DNA of 62,753 nt from Amanita rubescens (lineage: Eukaryota; Basidiomycota; Agaricomycetes; Agaricales; Amanitaceae). Made by a program: the position numbers and the translations under genes. The stretch's first letter is position 1, and every line of letters starts with the position of its first letter. Below are positions 22,700 to 33,719 of the stretch, in pieces. The notes under the pieces are model-generated. The model was not told the origin of the DNA, made no database searches, and worked only from the letters and a program-made list of their open reading frames with translations. The DNA is taken from contig WION01000302.1 in NCBI GenBank assembly GCA_015039365.1, positions 1 through 62,753 on the forward strand, in the 5' to 3' direction.

Positions 22700-24650
22700 G
22701 TCAAGTTCTGCGCCGAACAGAATAATAACAGTTTCATCGTTTTCAGCGGTGGTGTCCATTCCATCCCTTGATTTACATAACCGAGGGTTCAATGCGTCCA
22801 GAGACGAGGGAAAGAGGCGCGAGAAGCAGAAGACGCTTGCATGAAATTGAACCAGATTGTCTGTCAGCCTCGCTAGCCAATTGGATCAGGTGACTTGCGA
22901 ATACGGTGGTAAAATCGTACTATACCTTGTCTGTCACTCTTTGGAGAAGTATTAGACCGCTCGCAATTTCTTGGGGAACCTCACTTCAACGATCAAGTCG
23001 GCTTTGAGGTGTTGGCCGTCAAACGGCGTAGAGTCCGGGGTCTTAACTGGGCATTGGTACACGAATGATGATACCCGCTTCCGTCTAAGGTGCATCGAGC
23101 CAACAGTAGTACAACGAGAGCAAATTCATTTTTGAGAAGGTACGTGAGCATGGAAGAGGAGGCGGCGATGATGAGAGAGAGCAAGGCGAAGACGACGAAC
23201 TCATTGCTACCAGGACGTCTCTAGTTTGTAAATTCCATTTTTGCGTATGATCTGCCAACCCTGCGATATGGTATTCGATCATCCGTTCAGACCGAGTGAC
23301 AATTCAAAAACTCACGTTAAGATGCCCTGGCCGCTCACCACTGATGCCAGAGAATCAGGGTGCCGAAGTGTCATTTTTAAAACAGGTGTAAGCGTCGTGC
23401 CTAAAGTACAGTTATTTTTCATTGTTGGAGTCAACGAGATATGCGCGGACGCACAAATTCCATGATCGTTCCAACGAGAAGCACGTTTGAGACAATAAGA
23501 CTGCTGTCAGCTTCTGGAGTTTCAGGTCGACTCAGCCTGACATTACGTCACTCGATAAAGCTGAGTGCATCTCAGTTTGTTCCCAAGTCATGACGACTAG
23601 TGGAAACGTCTTTACAACCGTATTCCATCACAAATGACTTCGTCCTGAGTTGAGTTGAGATGTGTCGTTGAGAGAGGATCAAACGCGTGGACGTCACAAG
23701 TTGTGACATGAACTTGGCGCTTGCCATCCTCATCTAGACAACGATGACCTCTATCTCACCATACATCCTATCCTGTTGACGTATCTTGTCGACGCCGAAT
23801 TGAGAAGAGTGCGTATTGGGCAACCCTTTGTCGCCCATCCTGCTGTGTTGAATATCCAGAGCGAGGCTGTCGGCGTTGGACAAGGGAGCTACTAGTAGTA
23901 CCAAGCGCACCCTGGATCACGATAGTACTTGGACTCGGATGAACCTCGGATATCCCATGTACTCTCATGTACTCCGACATGCGCCGGCCCTAGGGCAGCG
24001 GAACGTCATTTCGTTTTCCAAACCTTAGTTATTTAAATAACTTGACGTTAATCGGATAACGTACATAGGCTTGCCCATGACGAAATCGCGTGCATCACAA
24101 AATCCATAATCTTCCACAGGTCTTCCATCAGACATGCCCATCGGCACCCGCCTCGCCATCGCGCCCGCTTTCTTAGGACCAGGGGGAGTGATCGCTGGAA
24201 ATTCCGAAGGAAGCCGTCAAACTGAAGCTTTGTTGATCTGCCAGATCATTGATAGGGGCATCGTGTATCAGGATGTATCCCGATGGACAGACGTGGAATA
24301 AGCTGCTAAATCTGGACCCGGGCTTAAGCGCACAACTTGCTTGAACCCTACCCCATGCCCCAGCATACCCCCTTTAACACCATGCCGATATGTGGCGTTG
24401 ATCCGTGCCGGGACGATTGTGCGGTGATGTGAAAAACCGGGAAGGTACCCGTTTGTTTCCTCATGTAAGGTACATTACATATGCACAAACCGGTTAGTAA
24501 CTCCCTGAAAAAGGTTTGGCAGCAGGGCTGGCTAATGGTCTCCCTAAATAGACATGATATGGTGGGTTTGAAGTGCGACGACTCGGACACTACTCTCGAG
24601 ATTAAATTGGAGACAAATACTATTACAGCAAGTGCATTTTGTACAGACTC
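22700..24650. other. no gene recognised; gene-less unit flank and duplicated block
   Basis: An orphan promoter-type element (CCTGGCCGCTCACCACT) lies at about 23,326-23,345 with the associated flank to 23,640, but no secreted-protein exons accompany it. From 23,755 to 24,540 the sequence repeats 3,300-3,960. I see no supported gene. Confidence 0.45.
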
Positions 24651-24703
24651 AAAGCTTTAGACTGCACGGCATCATCACAATGGCACCTCCGATCGTCCTC
24701 ATT

Positions 24704-25230
24704 TTAGTATGAGAATTGGCACCAACCGTCACTCCCAGTGATATAGTCGACTTTTCCATCTGGTTGCGTCTGACCGCCGTAATTGGTGGCCTCCGAAGCA
24801 TTATGACATGTCTTGAACATCGCGCAAGTAACAAGGTTGCTTCCATTCTACACGAGAAGGTTAGAGGACGTCGGTATTTACAAGAAGGATCACAGCCGAC
24901 CTTGCCATTGACATCAAAGTAAGCTAAAGTGGGTTTAACATCATATTATTTGGGAATTAGGAATTGGCGTACTATTGACGAAGCCGCAGCCATCGATCGC
25001 ATTGCAGGCATAGAAGCAGTCTGGAATCACGATTAAACATCGTCAGAAGAATGAAGAGCAGTAGCCTAACCTGGGATGTTGACGGTAAGTGTATAAGTGA
25101 GATAGTCGGAAGCTTCGATTGCTGCGTTGAGATCAAGGAAAACCGTGTCATAGGCAAGGGCCCTCTTGGTTGGAACAGCCAACGTAACAACAGCGGTAGA
25201 GAGAGCGAGGACGAGCGAAGCGCAGTGCAT
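24704..25230 (-). CDS. small secreted six-cysteine protein, copy 8 (most diverged)
   Basis: Exons 25230-25071, 25020-24973, 24923-24901 and 24847-24704 total 375 nt, 124 residues, in frame. The signal peptide starts MHCASLVLAL and is followed by VPTKR, then ALAYDTVFLDLN. Exon 3 encodes YFDVNGK. Exon 4 is six bases longer and ends DGWCQFSY. Intron 2 begins GTACGC, an unusual donor for the family. Same six-cysteine layout; possibly a functionally distinct member. Confidence 0.8.
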
Positions 25231-25284
25231 TGTGAGGGGTAATGTCAAGACACGAGTCTGAAGTTGACGTCTTGGGAGTCGAAG

Positions 25285-25508
25285 TTAAGTATCGCTATTG
25301 TTACGATATCCAAACCGCCCAACGCTCGTATCGGAGACAGGCTTAGGAGTCTTGAGTTATGTGAGCGTTTGGGCCTGGCATGGAAGCTGTGGTCGGCCGG
25401 CATTGCGAAACGTACCATCGCAGGATGATCGAACGTCTGCCCGAACCACCGCTTACATGGTGTGAATCGTGACGTTAACATGCCCTGACCGCTCACCATT
25501 GGTATTGG
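25285..25508 (-). promoter_or_regulatory. promoter of copy 8: degenerate TATA-like box and paired elements
   Basis: The box reads TTAAGTA (25285-25291). The near element (25,310-25,334) is degenerate; the far one (25,481-25,508) is well kept as CCTGACCGCTCACCATT. Confidence 0.45.
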
Positions 25509-25509
25509 A

Positions 25510-27330
25510 AAACTAGGGATGTCAGTTCTTGAACCACGTGCAACTGTCGTTGCCTAACTGGGATTCGTCACGACTCACAAGGTTTCATTGATGCGGCCTT
25601 TTTTCCCTTTATTTTAACCAAGCACGGAATTCATAAGAAAGGATACAAGAATGGTCGTAAAAGGAAAACGGAGAAAATAACATTTGCGTGAAGTGTGCTG
25701 TGCGCAGGCATTCCGATGAACAAAGGAATTAAGTTATAAAGTGAAACTACCGGATCGGTAAAATTGCTGTCAGTGTCAACATCTCGTGATCCTAGATGTG
25801 CCTCATCTACTTTGCTCAACATTATCTTGCCCAAGAAGGATTAATGTGCCTCAGCTTCTCTAACCGCTTTCCATTCAGAGAAGAGACACATACGAATCTA
25901 ATTTTGTTTTCACTGTCCCTTTTGGGTAGATTGCTTTTCCATGACGCGGGATAGACAGAAGAAGCTCGGATTCCATAACCAATTCGATCAGGAGAAGAGT
26001 TTGAGATTATTGTAAGTCTGCTGTCAACGTCTTGTGGACGTGCTTCGCTTCATCTTACAGCTCTGAACAAGGTTCAATATGTGTCAGTCTTATTCTGCAG
26101 CGATTTTCTAGCCGCAGAAAAAATAAATACCAATAATTAATTAATAAATACTGTTCCTGATTTCGGTTGCACAGTTGGGAAATACCCGAGTCAGTTTGAC
26201 CTCATGTGTCCAGAGTTTTTGCCGATTGTATCGCAAGAATCTTTTGCCGCTTCCTTGGGTACCCTGCCCAATACGTGTCTTCATGATTGTCCTTTTTGTC
26301 AAGTTGCGCCGTCGCTGAGTCCATCACTGGTAGCAGACGAAAGCAGGGATAAACATTGGGCATCGAACTGATGAGATTAAACGCAGCAGTAGCTTCCAAA
26401 GCCCAGTTGAAGCACCATCCAAGCCACCCGTGGTCCACGAAGGATGCCAGCCGCTTCCGTCTGAGGTACCGTCGTGCACTCGGCATTGTTCGTCCCACAG
26501 AATGAGGTCTCGATCAATGGACGAGCTTAGAGTAGATTGATGGTTATCTGGGTTATCGACTTCAATTGGACTCCACTGTCGGACCGGATGGCGCCAAGAC
26601 AACGGATGGGGTAATCGATGGCTGGGTAAAGCGAATTGGGCCGTCGAAGAGCTGTAATCTGATTCCGAGGGCCCTTCCTCATACTTTAAATTTCAATTTG
26701 TGAAAGGAGGAGAGGTTTCGCGGGAGCTCTGGTTGGCATCAAAGGAGAGTTAAGAGACGCGAGCTGGATTGAGCGTACACTGGAAACTCACTATCTGGTT
26801 TATTGTGAGACTAATCACCTCCAGTGATAGAACACGTAGAACGTAGTGCAGAACATGGGGCGCATCGACAATCCCAGGCTGCGTTGGTGGGTCGTGGTCA
26901 CTGTGGGCGATCGCGAGGAAAATGGTAATATTCTCACGTTGTTGCATTACTAAGGACACAGCCACATGAGGCAACCACTCGGAGTTTACCAACGCCAGTT
27001 GGAATATCGCGCGCGATCGGTTGCGCGCCAGGGCTACGGTACGGCGCTGGTGTTGGAAAACCACTGCCTGCGGCTGGTTGGGCGTCAGGGCCAGAGCTGG
27101 AGGAGCATTAAATAACGAGTTCTTCCTCATCGGAGTTGAGACTCACTTTCACGTCCTCCCATATTGCAAGCGTGCTTGTCCAACACTGCGTATGAGTGAT
27201 CAGGAATCATGAATGAAACCGAAGTTCGACGTCGACGCGTTATACAAGGACATCCCAGTTAGATACACGGATAAGCTTAAGTTGCCGAGTGCGGGCATGA
27301 TAATAAGTATGCCACGTTTCAATTTTGATC
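25510..27330. other. no gene recognised
   Basis: The first part to about 26,670 is the flank shared with 4,330-5,340. The open frame at 26,750-27,130 (minus, 126 codons) has no domain or start context I recognise, and nothing else is supported. Confidence 0.4.
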
Positions 27331-27628
27331 CGTGCGGTAAAAGGCGAGAATATATCCTGTTTGCTTGCCTATCACCTAACTAAGATAAGACCCTGAAACT
27401 TAAGGGCGTATGGTTATGACGATGGCTTAATGGTCACGGCAGAGCGTTGAAGAAGTGAAGGCCGGTGACCAATGCATTCATTCATTGCCCTTAAACCCAC
27501 GGATCATGGATAGAACAGGAACAGCACACTGGAATTACACAAATCACGAAAACCCTACTAGAACAAACTTTCGAAACGTTTCGTAAGATTACTTGACATC
27601 AACACATCGAACCACCCATTTGCCTCAT

Positions 27629-28136
27629 TTAATACTTGCACCAACCATCGCTCTCGGTGATGTAGTCAAGAAGTCCAGAAGGTTGCGTCTGGCCACCCTT
27701 GTTGATAGCAGTGTTAGAATAATGGCACGTCTTGTACATAGAGCAAGTAAGATCTGGGCTGCCATTCTGTGCAAATCCGTTAGAACGCGTCGAATTGGAC
27801 AAAAGAAAAAGGAAAGACAGCTGACCTTGCCATTGACGTCGTGGTAAGCTAAAAGAAATTTAGTATCATACACATTTTCAAGTGGGAATTAGCTTACTGT
27901 TGACGAAGTTGCAGCCGGAGACGCCATTGCAAGCGAGGAAACAATCTACAATCACGAATTAACATCGAGCGAAAGAATGTATAGCCAGCACCCTCACCAT
28001 AGATAGTTGGGACGAGCTGATAAGTGAGATAATCAGAAGCCTCGGTAGCTCCGTTGAGATTGAGGAAAGTAGGATAGTAGAAGGCCGATGCCGCGGTGGC
28101 AGCGGTGAGAGTGAGGATGAGCGAAGAGAAGTGCAT
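27629..28136 (-). CDS. small secreted six-cysteine protein, copy 9 (no propeptide)
   Basis: Exons 28136-27998, 27945-27898, 27848-27826 and 27766-27629 total 348 nt, 115 residues, in frame. Short exon 1 (139 nt) with SASA directly followed by FYYPTF, and intron 1 starting GTGAGG, as in copy 2. Cysteine block CNGVSGC, end DGWCKY. It is the minus-strand arm of the inverted repeat whose other arm carries copy 5. Confidence 0.87.
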
Positions 28137-28197
28137 TGCGTTCGTAAGACTAGTGTGTGAGTACGTGAGTCTGAAGGTTGGCTTCGTACGCGCCAGG

Positions 28198-28466
28198 TTA
28201 AATACCTCTGTTGTTTATGTTCTTCTGTTGTGGCACCTTCAGACCGCTTACCACCCGTATTGGGAGCCAGGGACGTGCAAATGTCGTTTCCTGAATATGT
28301 GCCCAACTCGTCGCAAAACCGCGTTTTGCGACCCTTGATCATACATTTCACAAGTCATTGGATCTCCCATCCTGAGTAAATGATCGATCGTTCAATGTTC
28401 AAGGTCCATCAGTTACGTAGCAGATCGTGACGTTAAGGTGCCCTGGCCGTTTACAACTCGTATTGG
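28198..28466 (-). promoter_or_regulatory. promoter of copy 9: TATA-like box and paired elements
   Basis: TTAAATA at 28198-28204; elements at about 28,236-28,262 (CAGACCGCTTACCACCC) and 28,438-28,466 (CCTGGCCGTTTACAACTC). Confidence 0.55.
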
Positions 28467-28879
28467 AGAGCAATGTGCGTCTAAACGTCGTTTATGTTTG
28501 AACAATGTTCTGTGCCTAACAGGCTAGTTGCATAAGTTTCATTTTTGGCGTATATTGTGACTGTATTTCCCCTTCAGTGATGTCGACTCGCGTTAGAACA
28601 GGGGCTGGAAATAATTATAACTTCGGGACAACAAAAGAAGCAGGAATCACGATACATTGGGGGGTGCTGTTAGTTACTTGCTGGCCGATCAGATGAGGAT
28701 AATTTATACATCTTCGGGTCACTTTGCGGCGGTAAGTTTCCCGAGAACTGTCTCTAATTCACAGTGATTCAGCGTCTTTGATTTCTTCGTGGAACTTATT
28801 TCTCTTCATGTAACTTTGGGATTGGAGTACCGTTGTTAGCCTCTTGTGGTCAACTGGGAGGTATCGGCTTCCTTGCAGT

Positions 28880-29830
28880 CGCGACTCGCAGTTGAATGTG
28901 AATGCGCAACAAAGGAATGTGACTCTGACATGTGACATGTGACATCCTCTGATCTCGACTTGCCATGGGAACTGCGACGTATCGCTCGCTATTCGTCGTT
29001 GCGACTACAGTCGCCTAATCTAGCCTCCAACCTCCATATTCATCTCCACACCGGATGACATCTCATACGACACTCCTTGGCCCGTCGACTGTGGAGACGG
29101 CTCGGCTGTTGACGAAACGCGATCCGACTTTCTTCCAGTCGTACGCTATCCATGCAAATCCGCGCATCGATTGCTGATTACAAAAAGGCTATGGTGTCGT
29201 ATAGCGGTTCACGGCCAATTTGAAATTTTTGTTTCAAAGATGCATCTGTGAAAGTACATCATTGTGCCTAGCGGATTCACAGGTATCCCTCTTCCCTACG
29301 TCGCGATCGACTACTTATGGCTCAAGTGAGATGACTAGGGACTTGCCAATGGTAGAACGATCCCGCATCTTACGGACGGCGAGCCGTGGGATACCCGCCA
29401 ATTATCTCAATATTTGTCGCCGAAATGCGTCGTTTTCGAACCGACCAACGAAGAGTGAGTACATAGCCGTCAGCAAAATTTACGTCTAATGGAGGTTTTT
29501 TGTAAATGGGACCGTGCCGACCCAGGTAATCCGTCGCGCAAGTAACAGCAATTGCAAGCAAAAAAAAAGTTAGGTACACCAGCCGGAAGTTGACAGCAGT
29601 CTTGCCGTCTCAATTTCATCTAAATGAGGATGGCGCATGCATCGTTTTCTTTACTCTATAATACAATTCTTTTCCTCTTCGTATTAACAACGGAACTTGT
29701 GCGCCCTCAAGGCAGTTCGCTTCATGCAAACACAACACGCAAATATACCCAAAAAAGGAAACATGAACGAAACGAGGTGAGGGTTAAATGATATTTAATA
29801 TATAAATTATTATAAGACATTGGTAGGGGT
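28880..29830. repeat. 0.95 kb segment, inverted copy at 46,020-46,975
   Basis: The stretch reappears in opposite orientation at 46,020-46,975 with high similarity, for example the blocks around ACTAGGGACTTGCCAATGG and TACCCGCCAATTATCTCAAT. It holds only short open frames. The adjoining segment 29,838-31,320 is instead duplicated in direct orientation at 46,990-48,510. Confidence 0.75.
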
Positions 29831-30185
29831 AAGCGGACGCGTATTGAACCCTGCCGAGCAAATGTCAAGGAAAGGAACAGAGGCACACATCCACGAAGGC
29901 TCGGAGAACCTGATGCACGTGTCGTCGTGCCACGCTCCCGTGATTCGGGGCCTTTTGTTCGGCTAATACGCGTTGCCGTCCGCCTCGGGGGCTCAATTAT
30001 TTATTGCATCTCCCCTTACCCCGCATCCTCCTGTTAAAATTATTATTATCGGCTACTTTCTTACGTTTTTTGTAAGCTTCGCTTCGCACTGAGTTGAAAT
30101 GACCCCGATGACGAAAAATACAAGGCTAGGCACCAAACTTACGCGTGGTTCAAGCACCGGCGTTTGGTCATCCCCTGATTTCCGA

Positions 30186-30435
30186 ACATGAGTGGTGAAC
30201 GGTCAGGGCAAATTTACGTAACATTCTCAGCAACGTAACGTATAGGTTTTGATTGATGGAAGATCGAGTGACTGTGAAATATACCACAGGACGGATCTCA
30301 TGCGCAAACAACGGAGCTTCCTGACTCGTTGAGTCGGAGGTCGAGAAATGGTATGAAGGCGTTCCTGTGTCCAATACGAGTGGTGAGCGGCCAGGACGAC
30401 AAGATACCGGAAACAGAAACTCTGGAGGTATTTAA
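30186..30435 (+). promoter_or_regulatory. promoter of copy 10: TATA-like box and paired elements
   Basis: TATTTAA at 30429-30435, 61 bp before the ATG; elements at 30,186-30,209 (GTGGTGAACGGTCAGGG) and 30,371-30,400 (GTGGTGAGCGGCCAGG), 185 bp apart. Confidence 0.6.
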
Positions 30436-30495
30436 CCTGGCGCGTTTGAAGTCAACCTCAGACTCACGTCCTCAGATACTAGTCTTACGATTGAA

Positions 30496-31020
30496 ATGCA
30501 CTTCTCTTCGCTCGTCCTCGCTCTCGCCGCTGCTTCTGCTGCCTCGGCTGCCACGATCGCCCAGCGAAGCTTTTTCTATCCGACTTTCCTGAACCTCAAT
30601 GGTGCCACTGAGGCCTCAGACTATCTCACTTATGTTCTTGTCCCAACCATCTATGGTAAGGTTCTGGTCGCATATTCTTTCGCTCGACGCTTATTCGTGA
30701 TTGTAGATTGTTTCCTCAAGTGCAATGCTGTCGCTGGCTGCAATTTCGTCAACAGTAAGCTAATTTCCACTTAGAAATGTGTATGATACTAAATTTCTTT
30801 TAGCTTACCATGATGTCAACGGCAAGGTCGGCTTTCTTTCCTTTTTTTGTCCAAGTCGACGCGTTCTAACGGATTTGCACAGAATGGCAGCCCAGATCTT
30901 ACTTGCTCCATGTACAAGACATGCCACTATTCCAACACCGCTATCAACAAGGGTGGCCAGACTCAACCTTCTGGACTCCTTGACTACATCACCGAGAGCG
31001 ATGGCTGGTGCAAGTATTAG
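30496..31020 (+). CDS. small secreted six-cysteine protein, copy 10
   Basis: Exons 30496-30655, 30707-30754, 30804-30826 and 30883-31020 total 369 nt, 122 residues, in frame, ending TAG. Signal peptide MHFSSLVLALAAASAASA. The following tetrapeptide is IAQR, so the Lys of the dibasic site in copies 1, 3 and 4 is replaced by Gln and Kex2 cleavage may be lost. Mature start SFFYPTF, cysteine block CNAVAGC, end DGWCKY. Confidence 0.87.
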
Positions 31021-31319
31021 AGGGGTTGTGTAGTCTTACGTATTTTGTCCAAGTTTGTCGTTCGTGAATGTGCTATGACTAAATGACTATGCATATGTCC
31101 GAGTAAAACTTGACGGCAGGAAGTTGCGCTTTGTGCCATGTTCATACGCGGTCTTCAAACCGTGACTAAAACGGCCTCAACAGGGTCGCTTCGCCGAGCC
31201 TTGCCATCCGAGTCAACAGAAGCGGGTCCCTCAGTCGCCTTGTACTGGAATCCGCTATTTGTAGAGTAACCCTCGCCATGAGTCGATCATACACCGTCGT
31301 ATCGCAAACTCTTTTATAA

Positions 31320-31940
31320 GTCGCGCCGATAGAAGCGTACAAGTATGGAAAGCCGGTTGGGTCACCGGTAAATCGGTTAACCCTACAGCGCCCAGAAACG
31401 ACTATACCATCTCTCTTTCATCCCCAGTATTCGTATTGTGGGGGAGGGAACTTGATAGACAACCCACGAGGGTAGTTTGCGTTTGCGCGACTGGGTCCCT
31501 CACTACAGACTAAGCTGGATCGTGCCCTGTACGTTTGGGTTCCCTCGCGTGGTCCCTGGTTCGGAAAATAAGACTACAAGTCAGGCAGCAAATGAAGGAA
31601 ACGATTGGGAGAACTTACCATGTGCCCACTGAAGAGTCGCCCTCATGCGATCCTATCCTTCCCTCTCTCTCCTTTGCTCGCCGTTGGCGCAGGAAGACGT
31701 TCAAACGGCTCTTGAGGCCGCTACTGAATCAGGATTCACGATTCATAGTAGCAATAAACGAAGACACCCACCAGTCACCGGGTGCTGACCTTCCTCAATA
31801 AGAGGGCATGTCGAAATTTCGACGAAACAGTTTGAGTAGTAAGCAAATGTCAAAGGAAATGTCTATCTTTCCTAGAACTTTCTTAAATTCCACAGCAGAA
31901 TATCTACCGAATATTTCATACTGAAAATTACATAGGTAGA
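31320..31940. other. no gene recognised
   Basis: One open frame (31,535-31,801, plus, 88 codons) without recognisable domain. A short inverted repeat, GTCGAAATTTCGAC, lies near 31,808; a similar one occurs at 13,348. Confidence 0.35.
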
Positions 31941-31950
31941 GTCAAGACTG

Positions 31951-33610
31951 TTATTCCAGGCTGCGTAAACGCTCGAGCCTCACTCCCGACGTGTACTTTT
32001 CAGGAGTGTACGTGGAGGGCGTATACGCAGGATCGTTTGCCGCCAATGCATTCAATGCATCCTGTAGCTTGCGAATGTACGTTGGTATAACTTTGCTGTT
32101 GATAATGGCTTCGTATTCGGTGACGTTCGCGCTAACCTGTTGAAAGAGGATCTCGCATACGCCAAGCGATTCCTGTGGAATTCGAATCAACGTCCTCCCA
32201 AAATCCTTCAAACACGAGATAAACTAACCACCGGGAAGGGGTAAATAACCTTATTGTTGAAATTTGTGACCTCTCCGGATCCGTTCTCCTCTGGACTTAA
32301 GTCCTCGCTCCACTCTTCGTCTAAAAGGATTTGGAACCGCTGAGGAGGGAAAAAGGCACGCTCAAGGAAAGTCAATACTTTTTTCATAACATCCATAACT
32401 CTGACAAGGGAGAATGGAAGCGAAGACCTGGTGGCGAGATGAAGAAGATCCGTTGCTGGTAACTCGTGCAAGGCTTCCAGCGCAGCGAGGAAGTGATGCG
32501 ACTTGATCTTGATATCTTGTCGCCTTCCGGCCCTGGCCGAGCCGCTACTCGGGTCCCAGACCTAGTACGAAGAAGATTCAACCCATGTTCAAGATTCACA
32601 CCACTACTTACTTGAAACGCAGGAATAGTAGTATCGTCCTTGATGCTGTTCCTCCACCATTTGAGCGCCAGAAGCGCAGTTCGATCAACCACTCCCAAGG
32701 GATTAGGAGCAAGCCATTCCTTCCCGCTGGGAATGGATGTTTCAACTCGGTACTGCCTGACACCTAGTGGACCGTCCTTATCTACGCCCACCAGAACCTC
32801 TTGGCCAGCGAACCTCGTCGTGATGAGGTCGACGAAGATATCCAATTCGAGATCGGGATATGGACCTTCCGTGATCTGGGCTGAGATGGATCGCGTGAGA
32901 GTCGAAAGCGTTTTGCTAGGATGAATCTTGATTTTGAGGGGCGTCGTGACTTTAACTTCCATCGTTGTCTGGGCGGTTATTTTTTCCGGGGAGTACTCCT
33001 CCTTTAGCGCAAAAGTCGCGGGATTATTGCTGACAAGTTTACCCCAAACGTACAACAAAACGACGTGCAAGCCGTCTTTAGTGATGATTTGGTTACCGCT
33101 TGGATCACGGCCGTTCACAGTGGGATCTTCGAGACAGTCTTCAAGACTAAGTGCTCCAAGCACCTGCCCAATGGAGCGCTGTACCTGTTCATCGTCCTCC
33201 TTCTCGAGCAAAATTTTGAAATTCTCTGGAAAACACAAGCCTACGTCGAGATCCACATGCCCACGTAGGGCGGTACGGGTTGAACTGGAACCGCGAGCTT
33301 GAACAATTACCTTTCCGGGTGAGAGGGCGGCAGATTGTTGAGTCACATCTGCGAGGTTGACGTAATTGGTGGCCGGGTTGAGACGTTCATCAACAAGTTG
33401 AACAAATTTTCGCAAAGTAGCATCCACTCGTGTATAGTCAACCTCCTGGAAAGCGAGTGCAGTCAAAAACCCTTGGGTGTCCTTGTCGAACAGTTTTCTA
33501 TCAGATATAGTTAGATTCTGAGATAAGCCCACCGTACAGACTTACTTTTCGGCATTCGCCCACGTACTCTCGCTTGCTCGAGAAGAGGGTTTCAGCAACC
33601 CTGAGGCCAT
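31951..33610 (-). CDS. OAS/cGAS-type nucleotidyltransferase (CD-NTase-like)
   Basis: Predicted to polymerise or cyclise nucleotides. Exon 1 is 33610-33546, exon 2 33497-32612 and exon 3 starts 32561, joined in frame. The last junction, near 32,255-32,210, is uncertain; the protein is about 500 residues. The nucleotidyltransferase signature GSSSTRTALRGHVDLD is at residues 91-106. D104 and D106 are the first two metal-binding acids, and LELDIFVD with D241 fits the third. This spacing and the GSSxxxTxLRG form match animal 2'-5' oligoadenylate synthetases more closely than poly(A) polymerases. A helical part follows (LALKWWRNSIKDD, then KSHHFLAALEALHE), like the OAS C-terminal lobe. A TATA box (TATAAATA, 33,661-33,668) lies about 55 bp upstream. 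The product (linear 2-5A or a cyclic nucleotide) and any activating ligand cannot be read from sequence. Confidence 0.8.
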
Positions 33611-33719
33611 CACGGTGCGGTTGAGGAAGGATCTTGTCGCAGTACGAAGAAGAGTCCTAATATTTATACCAAGTACTCTATTCTCCTGTCAGTTTTGGGT
33701 GTTGAGGACGAACCACGGG

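Larger units (their letters stand above)
27330..28870. repeat. copy 9 unit; inverted arm of 15,585-17,170
   Basis: Reverse-complement partner of the copy 5 unit over roughly 1.5 kb, covering both flanks as well as the gene. Confidence 0.7.
29838..31320. repeat. copy 10 unit, directly duplicated at 46,990-48,510
   Basis: Very similar to 46,990-48,510 from AAGCGGACGCGTATTGAACC through the gene and about 300 bp of 3' flank. A third, partial copy of the 3' end lies at 42,190-42,460. This is probably the youngest duplication in the window. Confidence 0.8.

Noticed and set aside
28900..28950. TGTGACATGTGACAT direct repeats, also near 1,111, 15,541, 21,130, 23,691 and 46,925
   Set aside because: Short and present only as part of the duplicated flank; no array structure, so not a CRISPR or telomere-type repeat.
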